From: Xenopus tropicalis
Lineage: Eukaryota; Chordata; Amphibia; Anura; Pipidae
DNA length: 64,000 nucleotides
Direction of reading: 5' to 3'
Assembly (NCBI RefSeq): GCF_000004195.4
Contig: NC_030678.2
Location: forward strand, 130,601,104-130,665,103
The notes below the pieces were generated by a model. It saw only the letters and a list, made by a program, of their open reading frames with translations, did no database searches and was not told the origin of the DNA. Below, piece by piece: positions 47,006 through 57,760 of the stretch. Position numbers and translations under genes: made by a program. Every line of letters starts with the position of its first letter. Position 1 is the stretch's first letter.

Positions 47006-47289
47006 ACCTGCTGCAGAATTTACCATGCTAAGATTCTTCTTCATAGAAATTTAGGGGGTCTATATATTTTTTAAGGTTTACATAGCTCCATGGTGGCATA
47101 GACCTTAGAGCATAGTGATATATCTATAAAAGAAAAACCTAGCTTTATGTTATAGAAATATTTGTAACCACTACAAAATGTGACATTTATACATTTATTT
47201 TTAGAATGCTGCATATATTTCTTGAGCTTCATCTCATACAAATAAAGAACTTTCTAAATGTAATGAGTTAAAATTGTTAACTATTTCTG

Positions 47290-47440
47290 CCATTTCTGAA
47301 ATAATCAAGTTACTCTTCACTATCCTCCTCTCAGTAATCACTATCCCCCTTTCAGTAATCACTATCCCTCTCTCAATCTGTCACTCAACCTGCAGGAAGT
47401 GGAGTCAGTTATTAATTGACAGTTAGGTCAAAAATACTGC
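47290..47440 (+). repeat. dispersed repeat pair, copy 2, with 21-bp tandem units
   Basis: Homologous to 25980-26090. It has an extra tandem 'tcagtaatcactatcccccttt'-type unit of 21 bp at 47331-47372, at least two copies. Confidence 0.65.
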
Positions 47441-47449
47441 ATTGTCCTC

Positions 47450-49689
47450 CCTTTGCCTAAACAATAAGGATCACAATTTGTCTAGATAATAAAGACCACT
47501 TTTTCTGTGTCAAATGTAATTCTACATGTTGCCATTTGCATGGTCAATTTGCCATGTATTTTATCGCCAATACATTTGGGCATGTGTGGATCTGCACTGG
47601 GCACAATTGCATCCATTGCATTAAAACATATTTTTATCATTTATTTTTTTTATTATATTTATATTATAATATTTATTGCATTAACTTAATTAAAATAAAA
47701 TGTATTACTGTAATTATTTAAATTCAAAATGTTGTACTGGCTTTGTACTTCTACAGAATAGCCTACTTCATCTTGTAGCACTAGCAGCATATTTACTGCA
47801 TCAAGGGGTAAAGAGACAATTTACTATAGAAAACCATTTTTTGGAGAATTATAAATATGCCCCCTTTCATATCTTTTAGCTTTTTTTTAACCATACCTGC
47901 GTCAAAGTTTTATAATTTTAGACACTCAGTTAGAAAAAAGTTCATGCTTCTATATTTATCAAGTTAATTATACTCTCAGCTAAAGATGAGTGAATCCGTT
48001 TGTATGAGTCTGGACTAGAATTGCACAGATATGCACATTGTGAATTGTTTTGCAGGTTATTTTCCACCAGCTTGCGTAAATCTCACACGACTCTCACTGA
48101 ATGCTCACTAATTTGAATTGATGCTAATCATCTGCTAATTGAATCACATACAGTGTATGCATCTCTGTTCTCCTCAGCTGAATATGTACCCTGTTCTGTT
48201 AGACATATTTTGCAAGTGTTTAGTGCAAACACAACTTTGTGGCTCTTACAATGACAGCTACAAACTACAGTATATCTTCTTTTGTCTTTTTTTCCTCTAG
48301 GTTGGGTAAACATGACATTCCTTCTATTTGTTTCACTCTGTATATTAGAATTAAGAGCAAGGTGTCCAAAACATTGTGTGGTGTTTAAAGGTGAATATCA
48401 TGCATGCAATTGTGCTTTAGTGCAATATTTAAACTGTATTTTACCAAACATTTTTTTCATGTTGCATTCTACAATACATTCCTTTTGTTTTGTATCTTGC
48501 CTTAGAATATTGAAGCATTAACTTTTTTTTTATGTAGTAACATATTTAGCAAATATGTATTATAGTACAATCTTTATATGACATAGTTATAGAGACATAA
48601 CATCATCATAACAGCAGCTGTTTTAGATTATATTGCATTTTAAAATGTACATTTTTAGCACTGATGTTGCATATCTATTACTATGCTTAAGGTAGACTTT
48701 GTAAACAGTCAAATTATTTCTGTAAATGTGTTATTTACCATGTTAATTTACCGAGTTAATTGCTCAATATGAACATGCAGGTGTATTTTTGCAAAGTGCA
48801 AGGTCATACAGATAAAAGTGGACAAACTTCTCTAAAGGGCCCTACTAGTCATGAAAACTGTACACCTTATAAGATGTAATTCATGCTCCATTGTTTCTAC
48901 AAACCTAGTATCAGCTGCACCAAGAAAAGATCTCATTATTAGTCTGTTAAATTATTGGTGGTGCCAAGTTTTTAGGATTTCTCAAGTAATTCTAATGACT
49001 TTGTATGGACCCTGGGCCAGTACTCCTCCTGCAAAATCCAACTACAAACTTCTGGTAGCCCAGCATCCTCCACACCAATCTGGGTGAGGATGTTAGAGTA
49101 CTGTAAAAGTATGGTGGAGTGGAGCTGAGAAGAAAAGGTGCTCGGCCACAGCACAATATAAGCAAAAGTTAGTTGTCTCCTCCTTAAACGCTCCTCTGGA
49201 CTTAAACTCTGATCCACAGGGATACTGAAAAAGGGATAGGAGGTGGAGTTTTAGGAATGACCCATGAGACAGGAGTGGCGGATCCACTCTTAACAGTCTG
49301 TCAGTTTGGATGCTAAGCTGAATGAGCTCCTCATCCCAACTTTAGCTAACTCATTCTTAAGCTGAACATTCATACTAACGCAGTAGTGATATTATAATGC
49401 AGGTTCATCAGCTAGTGTCCACAGCCCATCTCCTGAATGTAACAACATAGTCCTCTACAAGGCACATTAACTATGGTCCTTAGGCTCTGGGAGCAGAGAT
49501 AAGACACTGCAGATGCATCAATCACAGAAGTGAGCAGACACTGCATCAGCTGGGCAGGTGGCAGATCAGCCAGCCATGACTGAATACCTTGGTCAAAGTC
49601 TCTTGCCCCCTTAGATAGTTCTAACTTTCTTGGCTAGTTCTAACTTTCTTACCTAGTACTAAAAATGGGATGCCCAGAAGGACCACTCT
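47450..49689. other. no recognised gene; trace of a hAT MITE near 47982-48080
   Basis: At 47982 'taaagatgagtgaatccgtt' and 'gtgaattgttttgcaggtta' look like a decayed TAGTGATGAG element. Otherwise nothing was recognised. Confidence 0.4.
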
Positions 49690-50206
49690 TACAGATCCCC
49701 CCTAGTATGCCCTTGGGTGGGAACGATAGGTAGTAGTAAAGATGAAGCAGTTTCACTTGGTTACTCCTTGAAGAAGTAGTGTAGTCAGCAGCAATCAGGC
49801 CTACGTCAGGACAGGCAGCAGGTGAGAAGTAATCAGACAGCTCAAGGTTAGCAATGGAGAGTGAATCAAAATCAAGTCGATCAAATCCAGGTTCAGGCCA
49901 GTGGTCAACTGCATCAGTCAGGAGCAGAGGCAAGGTACATAGGAAGTCCATAGAAATAGTCAGCAGAGAAATTTAAAGGGTCAAATCGGCAGTAAAATTT
50001 AAAGAAATAGCCAGGAAACAATGCCAAGTGCATAATTGGGTTAAATTGCATTCTTCTGCTTATGTCACATCTTGCAGAGAGATGGGCGCTGCCATGTGCC
50101 ATGATGCACGTTGCCTATTACTGTGATGCACACCGACCTGCACAAGGATACATACATACATACATGGATGCAGCAGGACCACCACTGCTGCTACGATCCT
50201 TACATA
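49690..50206 (-). mobile_element. possible solo LTR or LTR-adjacent region (Ty3/gypsy-like)
   Basis: On the minus strand the segment starts TGTAAGGATCGTAGC (50206 downward) and ends with ACTAGGGGGGATCTGTAA (about 49706-49693). The ends are roughly inverted (TGTAAGGATC / GATCTGTAA). The interior is the gac/ctg-rich type I associate with frog gypsy LTRs. No 4-6 bp target duplication was found. The 100-codon minus frame at 49649-49951 lies here and shows no domain. Confidence 0.3.
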
Positions 50207-51515
50207 AAGAAAGTCATTTGATATACCGTATTTGAATTAAAAAATGACCAGTAAGAATAAATAAATGCATACTGGTGATTATAAATAAATTGTATCTTCC
50301 TGCTCACTGAGGGATGAAATCATTTCAGTACAACTGATTGTAATTATGGTCAGAGAAGTGTTGTCAAATTTCCTACTTAATAATGATACAAAAGAAATTC
50401 ATATCTTGTACTCAATCTAACCTTTAGTCCTTATAAACACTTAGATTAAGGAGCCGCTGATTAAAAAGGAAATGCACAGCTTTCAAAAATGTCTCTCTCT
50501 CATTCAGCACTGTGTAGTAGACACTTCTGATTATATACAACCTGAACTGCAATGCTGATTAGCATATAATGTCTCTCTTTCTGCAATGATTTATACCTCT
50601 AATATTCATTGTTATGTATTTTAGAATATGTGTGAAAACTGCTACTGCCATTTTCTGTGAGTTTAAGCTATATGTAGGTTTAAATCATTAATAAGGATGT
50701 AACAGGGCAGTGGCAGCACAGAAGTAGAAAAGTGGATAATAAGGAACTGTTTATTAATTAGATGTTTTTCTAAAGAATTTCTATGGTATAATGAGACTTA
50801 AATGTCATATTTCTTTACAGGATACATGTTGATAAAGAAATGCATCAATGGGTGCATCTTCAGGGTGTTGAAAAGTAAATGTACTTGTTTTGTCAAATGT
50901 GTTTTTTTGGGCTATTATATATGTTATCTTTTATATGTATCAGAAAGGCATTAAGCATTTACATATGAAGTAAGCATAGAGCAACAAACTTGAGCCCACC
51001 GGATTTTTCTGATAATACTTATTGTTAATTCTGACTTACTACTCACTTAGTAAGCTAGTCTTTATGCTGTCTCTGTGCCTGCAAACATTCCGTTTGCTAT
51101 TGACCTTCACCTGTTGGCTCTCTGCTAACAAGAGTTGTTCCCTGAAAGACAAAGTAAGGGACTCTTATTTTCTTCCTATCTACAAATTTACACAGGAACA
51201 CTCTGTGACTGCTTTGATGTTGCAGCGTCATTCTGTCCTGTGTTCTATCTCAGTCTAGAGGTGGTTTTATTTTTTGCAAACGAAAGGCTATATCTACAAG
51301 TTCACAATACAAATAATTGCAAAATACCTGTTTTCTCAGTCCCAGATCTTTGCTGTCCTTCTTTGTCCAGAAAGAAATGTTCCCTGAAAGATTAAAAGAG
51401 AGACTTAATAATTATTATTAATAATAATAATAATAATTAGGGGCTGGATTTCAGCTCAAGCAAATCATAAAGGAAACACTGTGTGAGTTAAGAAAGCCCA
51501 CTTGAGAAAAAATGC
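50207..51515. other. no recognised gene; (AAT)n tract near 51406-51438
   Basis: A short direct repeat (gttccctgaaaga at about 51136 and 51379) and a pure (AAT)n microsatellite are the only features noted. Confidence 0.5.
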
Positions 51516-51862
51516 TTAAGGGCTCTGGCACACGGGGGAGATTAGTCGCCCGCGATAAAACTCCCTGTTCGCGGGCGACTAATCTCCCCGAGTTGCCTAC
51601 CTCTGCCATCCCACCAGCGAACATGTAAGTCGCCGGCGGGATGGCAGACGCGGCGGCGCGATTTCGCGCAAATCGCCAAAAAAGACTCGCGAGTCTTTTT
51701 CGCCGATTTCCTGAAATCGCCCCGCCGCGTGTGCCATCCCGCCGGCGACTTACATGTTCGCCGGCGGGATGGCGGGTCATGGCAACTCGGGGAGATTAGT
51801 CGCCCGCGAACAGGGAGTTTTGTCGCGGGCGACTAATCTCCCCCGTGTGCCAGAGCCCTTAA
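51516..51862. mobile_element. CpG-rich TTAA hairpin MITE (T2/Kolobok-type), young
   Basis: TTAA at 51516-51519 and 51859-51862. The terminal arms of about 82 bp (ttaagggctctggcacacgg...) are complementary with a single mismatch by eye. Each arm folds again on itself (ggagattagtcgcccgcga / tcgcgggcgactaatctcc). A central palindrome gactcgcgagtc lies near 51684-51695. Retention of many CpGs suggests recent insertion. The 109-codon frame at 51451-51780 and a 63-codon frame share the same peptide because of the inverted repeats; neither is a gene. Confidence 0.93.
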
Positions 51863-51954
51863 CTAACAAGGTTTTTTTCCTGAAACCTCACAAGTTCCTT
51901 TACTCCCGTGGAGTTTTCTTTGATTGCTTGAGCCAAAAGGCTTAAATCTGCCCC

Positions 51955-52090
51955 AAAGGGGCCCATTTATCAACATTCTCATTTTCATGATTTTAGTGGT
52001 TTTTGAAACCACAAAAAAACTAATTTGTCTAAAACCATGAATGTCAAGTGATTTATTAAACCAGCCCTTTAAAAAAAAAAAAAAAAAAAA
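51955..52090 (+). repeat. ggggcccatttatcaacatt repeat fragment plus poly-A
   Basis: Starts 'aggggcccatttatcaacat', then 'catgattttagtggttttt', as in 38533 (inverted). It runs up to a 20-A tract at 52071-52090. Confidence 0.6.
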
Positions 52091-52331
52091 GCATGACTGA
52101 AAAAATGCAAAAAAACCCATGAAGACCACAAATGTTTCACACTTTTCAGTGAATGAAGCATCAGGAAAATCTGAAAAGCTCTATACATTCTGGTGAATCC
52201 AACATGGGTAAAGGTGCCTTTCTACACCTACAAGTACCAATCTGCAAAGCTTTCCTAAAGTTAGGCTAAAAATGTTGCAATTTGCCTCTCTCACAATTTT
52301 TTATGTACAAGGGTAAATTACCCCAAATATT

Positions 52332-52690
52332 TAGTGGTGAATCTGTCCTATTTTGGTTCACCAAAAAAATGTGCGAAACTGCTGAAAAATTTGTGAAATG
52401 GCAAAAAATTCTCGAAATGCTTTCTCGAAACTTTTTTTTATGTGACTCTTTTTCTCACTCCAAGTACATTAAAGTCAAGGGGCGTTTTTTCTTACTCCAA
52501 TTGCATTTAAGTCTATTGGCATTTTTCCTCACTCCTACGTGAAACTTTTTTCATACCCACGTGACTTTTTTATGTGTGGGACTTTTTTGGCAAATTTTTA
52601 ATGAAAAATGTTTCATGAAAAATTTGCTCATGCCGAAATGTTAAATTTCTCCACAAATCCATTGCTGGCGAAAAAATTCACTCATCATTA
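52332..52690 (-). mobile_element. hAT-type MITE, TAGTGATGAG family, inverted
   Basis: Left TAGTGGTGAATCTGTCCTAT; right 'gcgaaaaaattcactcatcatta', the reverse of TAATGATGAGTGAATTTT. The flanks do not show a clear duplication. Internal 'cgtgacttttttatgtgtgg' blocks. Confidence 0.82.
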
Positions 52691-53402
52691 TTGTTAGCTT
52701 CTTTTTTCCCTGCATTTTTTTTTTACATTTATTGAATGGTAAAAAAAAAACATACGTTTTATTATATTTCTGAAACAAGGCTGACAAGAGTTCCTCCTTT
52801 AAAAGAAATTGTGTCAATGACAATAATGGCTTGACTAGTGACATAACCCTGGGGTCAAGTACGTCTTATGATGATTTCATTGTTGATTGCAGGAGCAGTC
52901 TGTTTAATCAATCATCATAGCCCTTAACTACTTTCCATCAAAAAAGGGAAAACCTTCATATAGCATTTGTATGAAAAATGGGGCCAGGTTCCTCCTGGCT
53001 ACATTCCTAGTAGTATGTTGATGTACAACAAAAACCTTACATCTTTCCAAACAGACATTCTCTATCTGTAATCCCTATATAATATTGTGTCTCCCCCTTT
53101 AGTGTGATTATCTTTTTCTTTGCCAAACACTAGTACACCACATGCTCAATAACAAAATTCTTTGATTTTGATTTTCTATGTGGCTTCTATAAGTAAATTT
53201 GCCAGATTAAACATATATTAATGCATCATTTAAGCTGTTTATTCCACTGTCGTTTTGAGAATTGACCATATTCATACTGATCTGTATGGTCTCACTGTTT
53301 ACTATCTAAATGTTTCATTATGTCCTTTATTCTAAAGCCCTGTAATGTGTATGCTTGAGAGTATTGCCCTTCAGGCATGCAGTAAAAGCTTTACAAAAAC
53401 CA
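52691..53402. other. no recognised gene or repeat
   Basis: AT-rich, with no motif found. Confidence 0.45.
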
Positions 53403-53580
53403 AGGGGTGTATTTATTAACATTGGAGAAAAACATCCAAGAGATGTTGCCCATAGCAACCAATCAGATCTTTGCTTTTGTTTTCTAGCATGTAGGTGACC
53501 GTTCAAATCTAATTGCTAATTAGCTGCTATGGGCAACATCACCAGAGAAGTTTGTCTCCAGCATTAATAAATACACCCCT
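53403..53580. mobile_element. compact GGGGTGTATTTATTAA palindromic MITE, complete
   Basis: AGGGGTGTATTTATTAACAT at the left; the reversed right end is AGGGGTGTATTTATTAATGC. The body 'gttgcccatagcaaccaatc' and its partner 'gctgctatgggcaacatcac' are shared with 4176 and 34024. Confidence 0.88.
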
Positions 53581-53592
53581 AAATGTACTCTT

Positions 53593-54018
53593 GGGGGCAC
53601 ATTCATTAAAGTACAACAGGTCCAATTACCAAAAAAATTATTTTTTCTAAAGTTTACAACTTTTGCATATTTTCTGAGATATTTTCATTAATTTGTGCCA
53701 CCTTTTTGTACTTTGCAACAATTTGTGCGACAAAATCGTATTTGCCGCAACGAGTATGAAAGTTTTGGATTCATTCAAGCTTCGGTATTGTGACTTTCCT
53801 TGGGCCAGGTCGGAGCTGCAGAGTGCCATTGAGTCCTATGGGAGGCTTCCAAAAATCGCTCCGATACGAAAATTGCATAACTTTCTGATCGTACCACGAT
53901 ATTTTCGTCAAAGCATAACGCGTCTTTTCGCTAAATTAAAGCACATCAGAAATTTTCGTTTTTCATGCAAATTTCGCAAATCGTACTCGTAATTCGTACT
54001 TTAATGAATCTGGCCCTT
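53593..54018. mobile_element. palindromic GGGGCACATTCATTAAAG-type element
   Basis: GGGGGCACATTCATTAAAGT at the left; reversed right end AAGGGCCAGATTCATTAAAG. It carries the 60-bp core at about 53795-53855 (gggccaggtcggagctgcag ... cctatgggaggcttcc). Confidence 0.83.
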
Positions 54019-54064
54019 GGTGTTCTGTTAGGGTTCAACCAGTAGATGTGCTTTAAAGTTGCAA

Positions 54065-54345
54065 GCAGTGTCAGACTGATGGGGGTCCAGGACCTGCTGG
54101 GTCTGCCACTTAAGAGGCCCCCGGGGTGCCTTGCCCCAGTCATGAGATCTTCCTGATGCCATAACCCCCCTCACCTCCACGTGTACCTTGTATTCTCCTT
54201 TTGTAGCTGCAATAGGGTGGGGGAAAGGTCATAAGGGAGCACCCAGGGTTTTAAGCAGGAAGCTGGAATGGGTCAGCAGAGCCCATGAGGGCCAGGCCCA
54301 CAGGGGCAGTTTTCTGGGTGTCCTGCTGGCACAGTCAGAACATGG
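54065..54345 (+). repeat. gtcagactgatgggg repeat, inverted-ended
   Basis: Left 'agtgtcagactgatgggggt' and, at the right, 'tgtcctgctggcacagtcag', roughly inverted. It is GC-richer than its surroundings. Confidence 0.45.
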
Positions 54346-55726
54346 TTGCAACTGACTAAATGGCTCTACAGCTTCTCCTTGTTTCCTTCAGTTCGGGTGG
54401 AATAGGGTAATAAAAAGATGGTGATACACAGTAGAGTTCCTCATATAGCACCTGTCGTTGTCCATTCACCAAGTGGGCTAATTAATCAAAGTATTGCATG
54501 GGTTGGCCCATGTATGGCCACCATTTTAAAGAAAATTAATAGAAATCATAAATTTTTAGTGGAGCACAGTGAGTAAATATATACACAGTTGGGCATACAT
54601 ACACGTGAAATGCTTTCCTATAGATTAAATATATACACAATTGGGCATACATATACGAGGCAGGAATTTCAGAATCTCCTTTTCTATCAACTTTGTCTTC
54701 AGGGCCCAAAAAATTCAATAAACAGTTTCCTAATAGGCTTCACTTGCAAGGATTACAAAACAGTTCCAAAATGTTTCTTCTTCCATATGTAAATATTACA
54801 TTTTGTTGTTATTACTGTCAGGGCTGTGGGAGTCCATGTAAGTTTAATAAAATGATTCCCTGACAATTTTACAAAGGACTGCAAATATTGTTCCTGTCAC
54901 TGCAAACTCTGTGCACTGTGGTGCTGACAAGACACTATTTTGCCGCCACCTACTAAATCGATGGAGACATTTGGATACTATACATACATTTCTTTTGTTT
55001 TGTTACATTACTAAGAAATGTGATGCATTCATGTCACAAATAAAATAATAGAGGAGTACTAGAAAATGTACTCAATATTTCACATTTGAATGAATGTATG
55101 AAAAATACATTTTAACCTAGTCTTATAAATATAAATTTATTTTATACTACAGTGACAGCTTTATTAAACCTGACATGTATTTTTTGTAAACCTATAGGGC
55201 ATTTAAAGATTTAACTGGTGGTGTTTGATTTTACACTGAAGTCTGTAACTGGACAAGGATTTTCAAAGTCTTCACAGTTAGTTGAGGATTAACTCTCAAG
55301 ACTAGTATGAGTTATATTGAGGCTATGGGCTTATTCATCTGCTCAGTACCTTGAGCTGAATAAGATAAATAAGGCTATATACTTATACTGGGCATCTTCC
55401 CATAGTATGAAGATAAGAGTCAGGGGCAGTCTGAAAAATGTTTATGGATTTGTAATCTAGAACAATGGTTGAACACAGGTTGTAAAAAATAAGTGCTTTC
55501 TTGCATAATCACAATAGCCACATCTGTCAGAAGAACTCCAGTTGGGAATGCTCCGATTCGCTTCCAAGATAGCAATGCCCGTAGCTGAAACATTATGTTG
55601 GCAAATTTCAAAATAAGATTTCAAAATAAAAAGAAGCCAAAGATCTGCGTTTAATGTCTTAATGTAAGACTTAATCTGTAAGTGCTTTTATGTACAGTAA
55701 ATTGAGCATAGAGATATAGGGGCCGA
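54346..55726. other. no recognised gene; one local direct duplication
   Basis: Near 54575-54660 'aaatatatacacagttgggcatacatacacg' is repeated as a close variant (units roughly 60 bp apart). Nothing else was recognised. Confidence 0.5.
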
Positions 55727-56394
55727 TTCACTAAAGGGCAAAAAACGAGTGTTATTTTTAGCATGCGTTAAAATATTATCACTTGTTATATTTGGAGAAT
55801 TAATGATCGATTCACTAAATAGACACTTGTCTGAATTAAGAAGCGACTTTATTGTCGTTATTTATGTTGCGATGACATTTTTAAGCAATATTTTAAAGCA
55901 TGCAATATATTTATTTTCGTAGCATGCGATATTAGCACACGCTATTACGCACAGAACCGTTACTTTCTGAAAACTATTGTTGTGAAAATTACCATTTCCC
56001 TGAAAACTGGAGGCTGCATTACTCTAGGACAATCACATACTTGAAAAAATCCCACTGCAAACTCCATCTTGTCACCACAGACAATGTCCAGCTGCAATGT
56101 TGTTTAGTAACGCCTACTCCTGGGAGGCGTTAATTTTCACAGTAATTATCGCCACATTTTATGCTTTTAACGCTTAAAATATGTCTGTGAATTATGCGTT
56201 AGAATTATTTCTATTAGATATTTAGCTCAATGCGATGGAAATAATGCTTTGCGATAATTGGGTTATTGCGCATGTGATATGAGTAGTGACGCATGCAAAA
56301 TGACTTTGATAAAACGGTACTTAATTAGCAAACACTTCTTAGCACATAAAACTTTGTATTAAGCGTTAATGACCTTTAGTGAATCGGACCCATA
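55727..56394. mobile_element. GGGGCCGATTCACTAAAGG-ended palindromic element
   Basis: TAGGGGCCGATTCACTAAAG at the left; the reversed right end TATGGGTCCGATTCACTAAA continues 'ggtcatt'. The interior is gcatgcgttaaaata / agcatgcgatatta-type words with long imperfect dyad symmetry. 668 bp, no coding capacity. Confidence 0.83.
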
Positions 56395-56783
56395 GTTTTA
56401 ATATGTTTAAGCTGGCTTCTATCATTTCCAAGTGTCATAAACATAAAGAAAAGAGGGGTATGTCAGTAGGTATTGAAAAGTTCCCAGAGTGCCCAGATTT
56501 TCAAATATTGAGAAGTTTTGTATTGGAGATACTGGACTCCAATAGTATTACTATAAAATTAATAAAAAAAAATATTATATATATATATATATAAAATATT
56601 TTACTAATAACCTTTAAATGTAGATTTGAAATGTTATGTCATTTATGTATTTATTCAAAATGCTGTAATTATGGCTAGTTGAGTCTTGCATTTTTAAAGT
56701 GTGGGGGGTGGGTGTCACTTGTGATGAATGCTTGCATCCAAATTACTGGGTGCGTTTATAAGTAGCTGTTGGGTTTCACAGCA

Positions 56784-57271
56784 TTAAAGGAGAAGGAAAG
56801 GTAAAAACTAAGTAAGCTTTATCCGAAAGGTCTCTGTAAATACAGCCATAAGCACTCACAGAAAAACTGCAAAGTCCTGAGAGTCCTCAAAAGAAACACA
56901 GGATTTCTTGTCTCCTTTTTTGTAAACATGTTCTTGGGTATCTGACTTCCTCTCTCAGAAAAAATCCTTCATTCTTGGGGCCAGAGTCTGAGCAGTTCTC
57001 TCCTCTCTCCCCTTCGTGCTCCCCCCTCATTCATTATTCATAATACTCACTCCCCCCCCTTAGGAATGTGTGATCTGAGCTATAATGGTTAAGCTGCAAG
57101 CAGGAAGCTACTTAAAATGGCAGCTGTTATCTTAATCAAACAGAGAAAGCTTCTAGGGCTCTTAACTCAGGTATGGTAATGCTTTCTGCAGAATGAATAT
57201 AGTGTTCTAGGTGGCACTAATGTGGCGAATCTATTGGCAGTAAAATGCCAAAATGCCTTCCCTTCTCCCTA
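56784..57271 (+). mobile_element. T2/Kolobok-type TTAA MITE, aged right end
   Basis: Starts TTAAAGGAGAAGGAAAGGTA and continues with landmarks I recognise from a frequent frog repeat (agtaagctttatccgaaagg, agccataagcactcacagaa). The right end 'gccttcccttctccctag' is the decayed complement of the left (expected ctttccttctcctttaa). Confidence 0.83.
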
Positions 57272-57542
57272 GGCTCAGGTGTGGACCATTCATCAGAATT
57301 GGCAGGATGGACAGCCATGTGGATGCAAGTACCTTGATGAATTGCCTTAATATTGCACTCTTTATTGTGTCCTACTTGTAGATGAGTTTGTAAATGACCC
57401 CTTATAGCACAGAGGTCATAAATAACGTAAACAACATAAAAAGAAAGATGCAACTCAGAAAAAAAATGGTCACACTGTGCATTTTATAATAACAATAATA
57501 TAATTATATATTATATAATAATACAGATTTAGCAAAACTCAT

Positions 57543-57760
57543 ATATGTATGTATGTATGTATGTATATCTTTATTTATAAAGCGCTACTTATGTACGCAG
57601 TGCTGTACAGTAGAATACATTAATACAAACAGGGTGTTAATAAGATAATAGATAAATACAAAGTATAATAATAAATACAGATAAATACAGCAGCAATAAG
57701 TTAAGAGTCGAGGACACAAGAGGAAGGAGGTCCCTGCCCCGTAGAGCTTACAATCTATAT
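57543..57760 (-). mobile_element. L2-like LINE 3' end, inverted
   Basis: Plus strand (GTAT)n at 57545-57567, then 'atctttatttataaagcgct', 'cagtgctgtacagtagaata', 'ggtccctgccccgtagagct', 'tacaatcta'. The mirror order of 32960-33196. Confidence 0.8.

Noticed and set aside
50224..50240. ataccgtatttg as another TA-flanked MITE end
   Set aside because: Match stops after about 9 bases and no partner end is present.
51451..51945. Frames sharing the peptide AREQGVLSRATNLPRVPEP
   Set aside because: Both come from the inverted arms of the TTAA MITE at 51516-51862.
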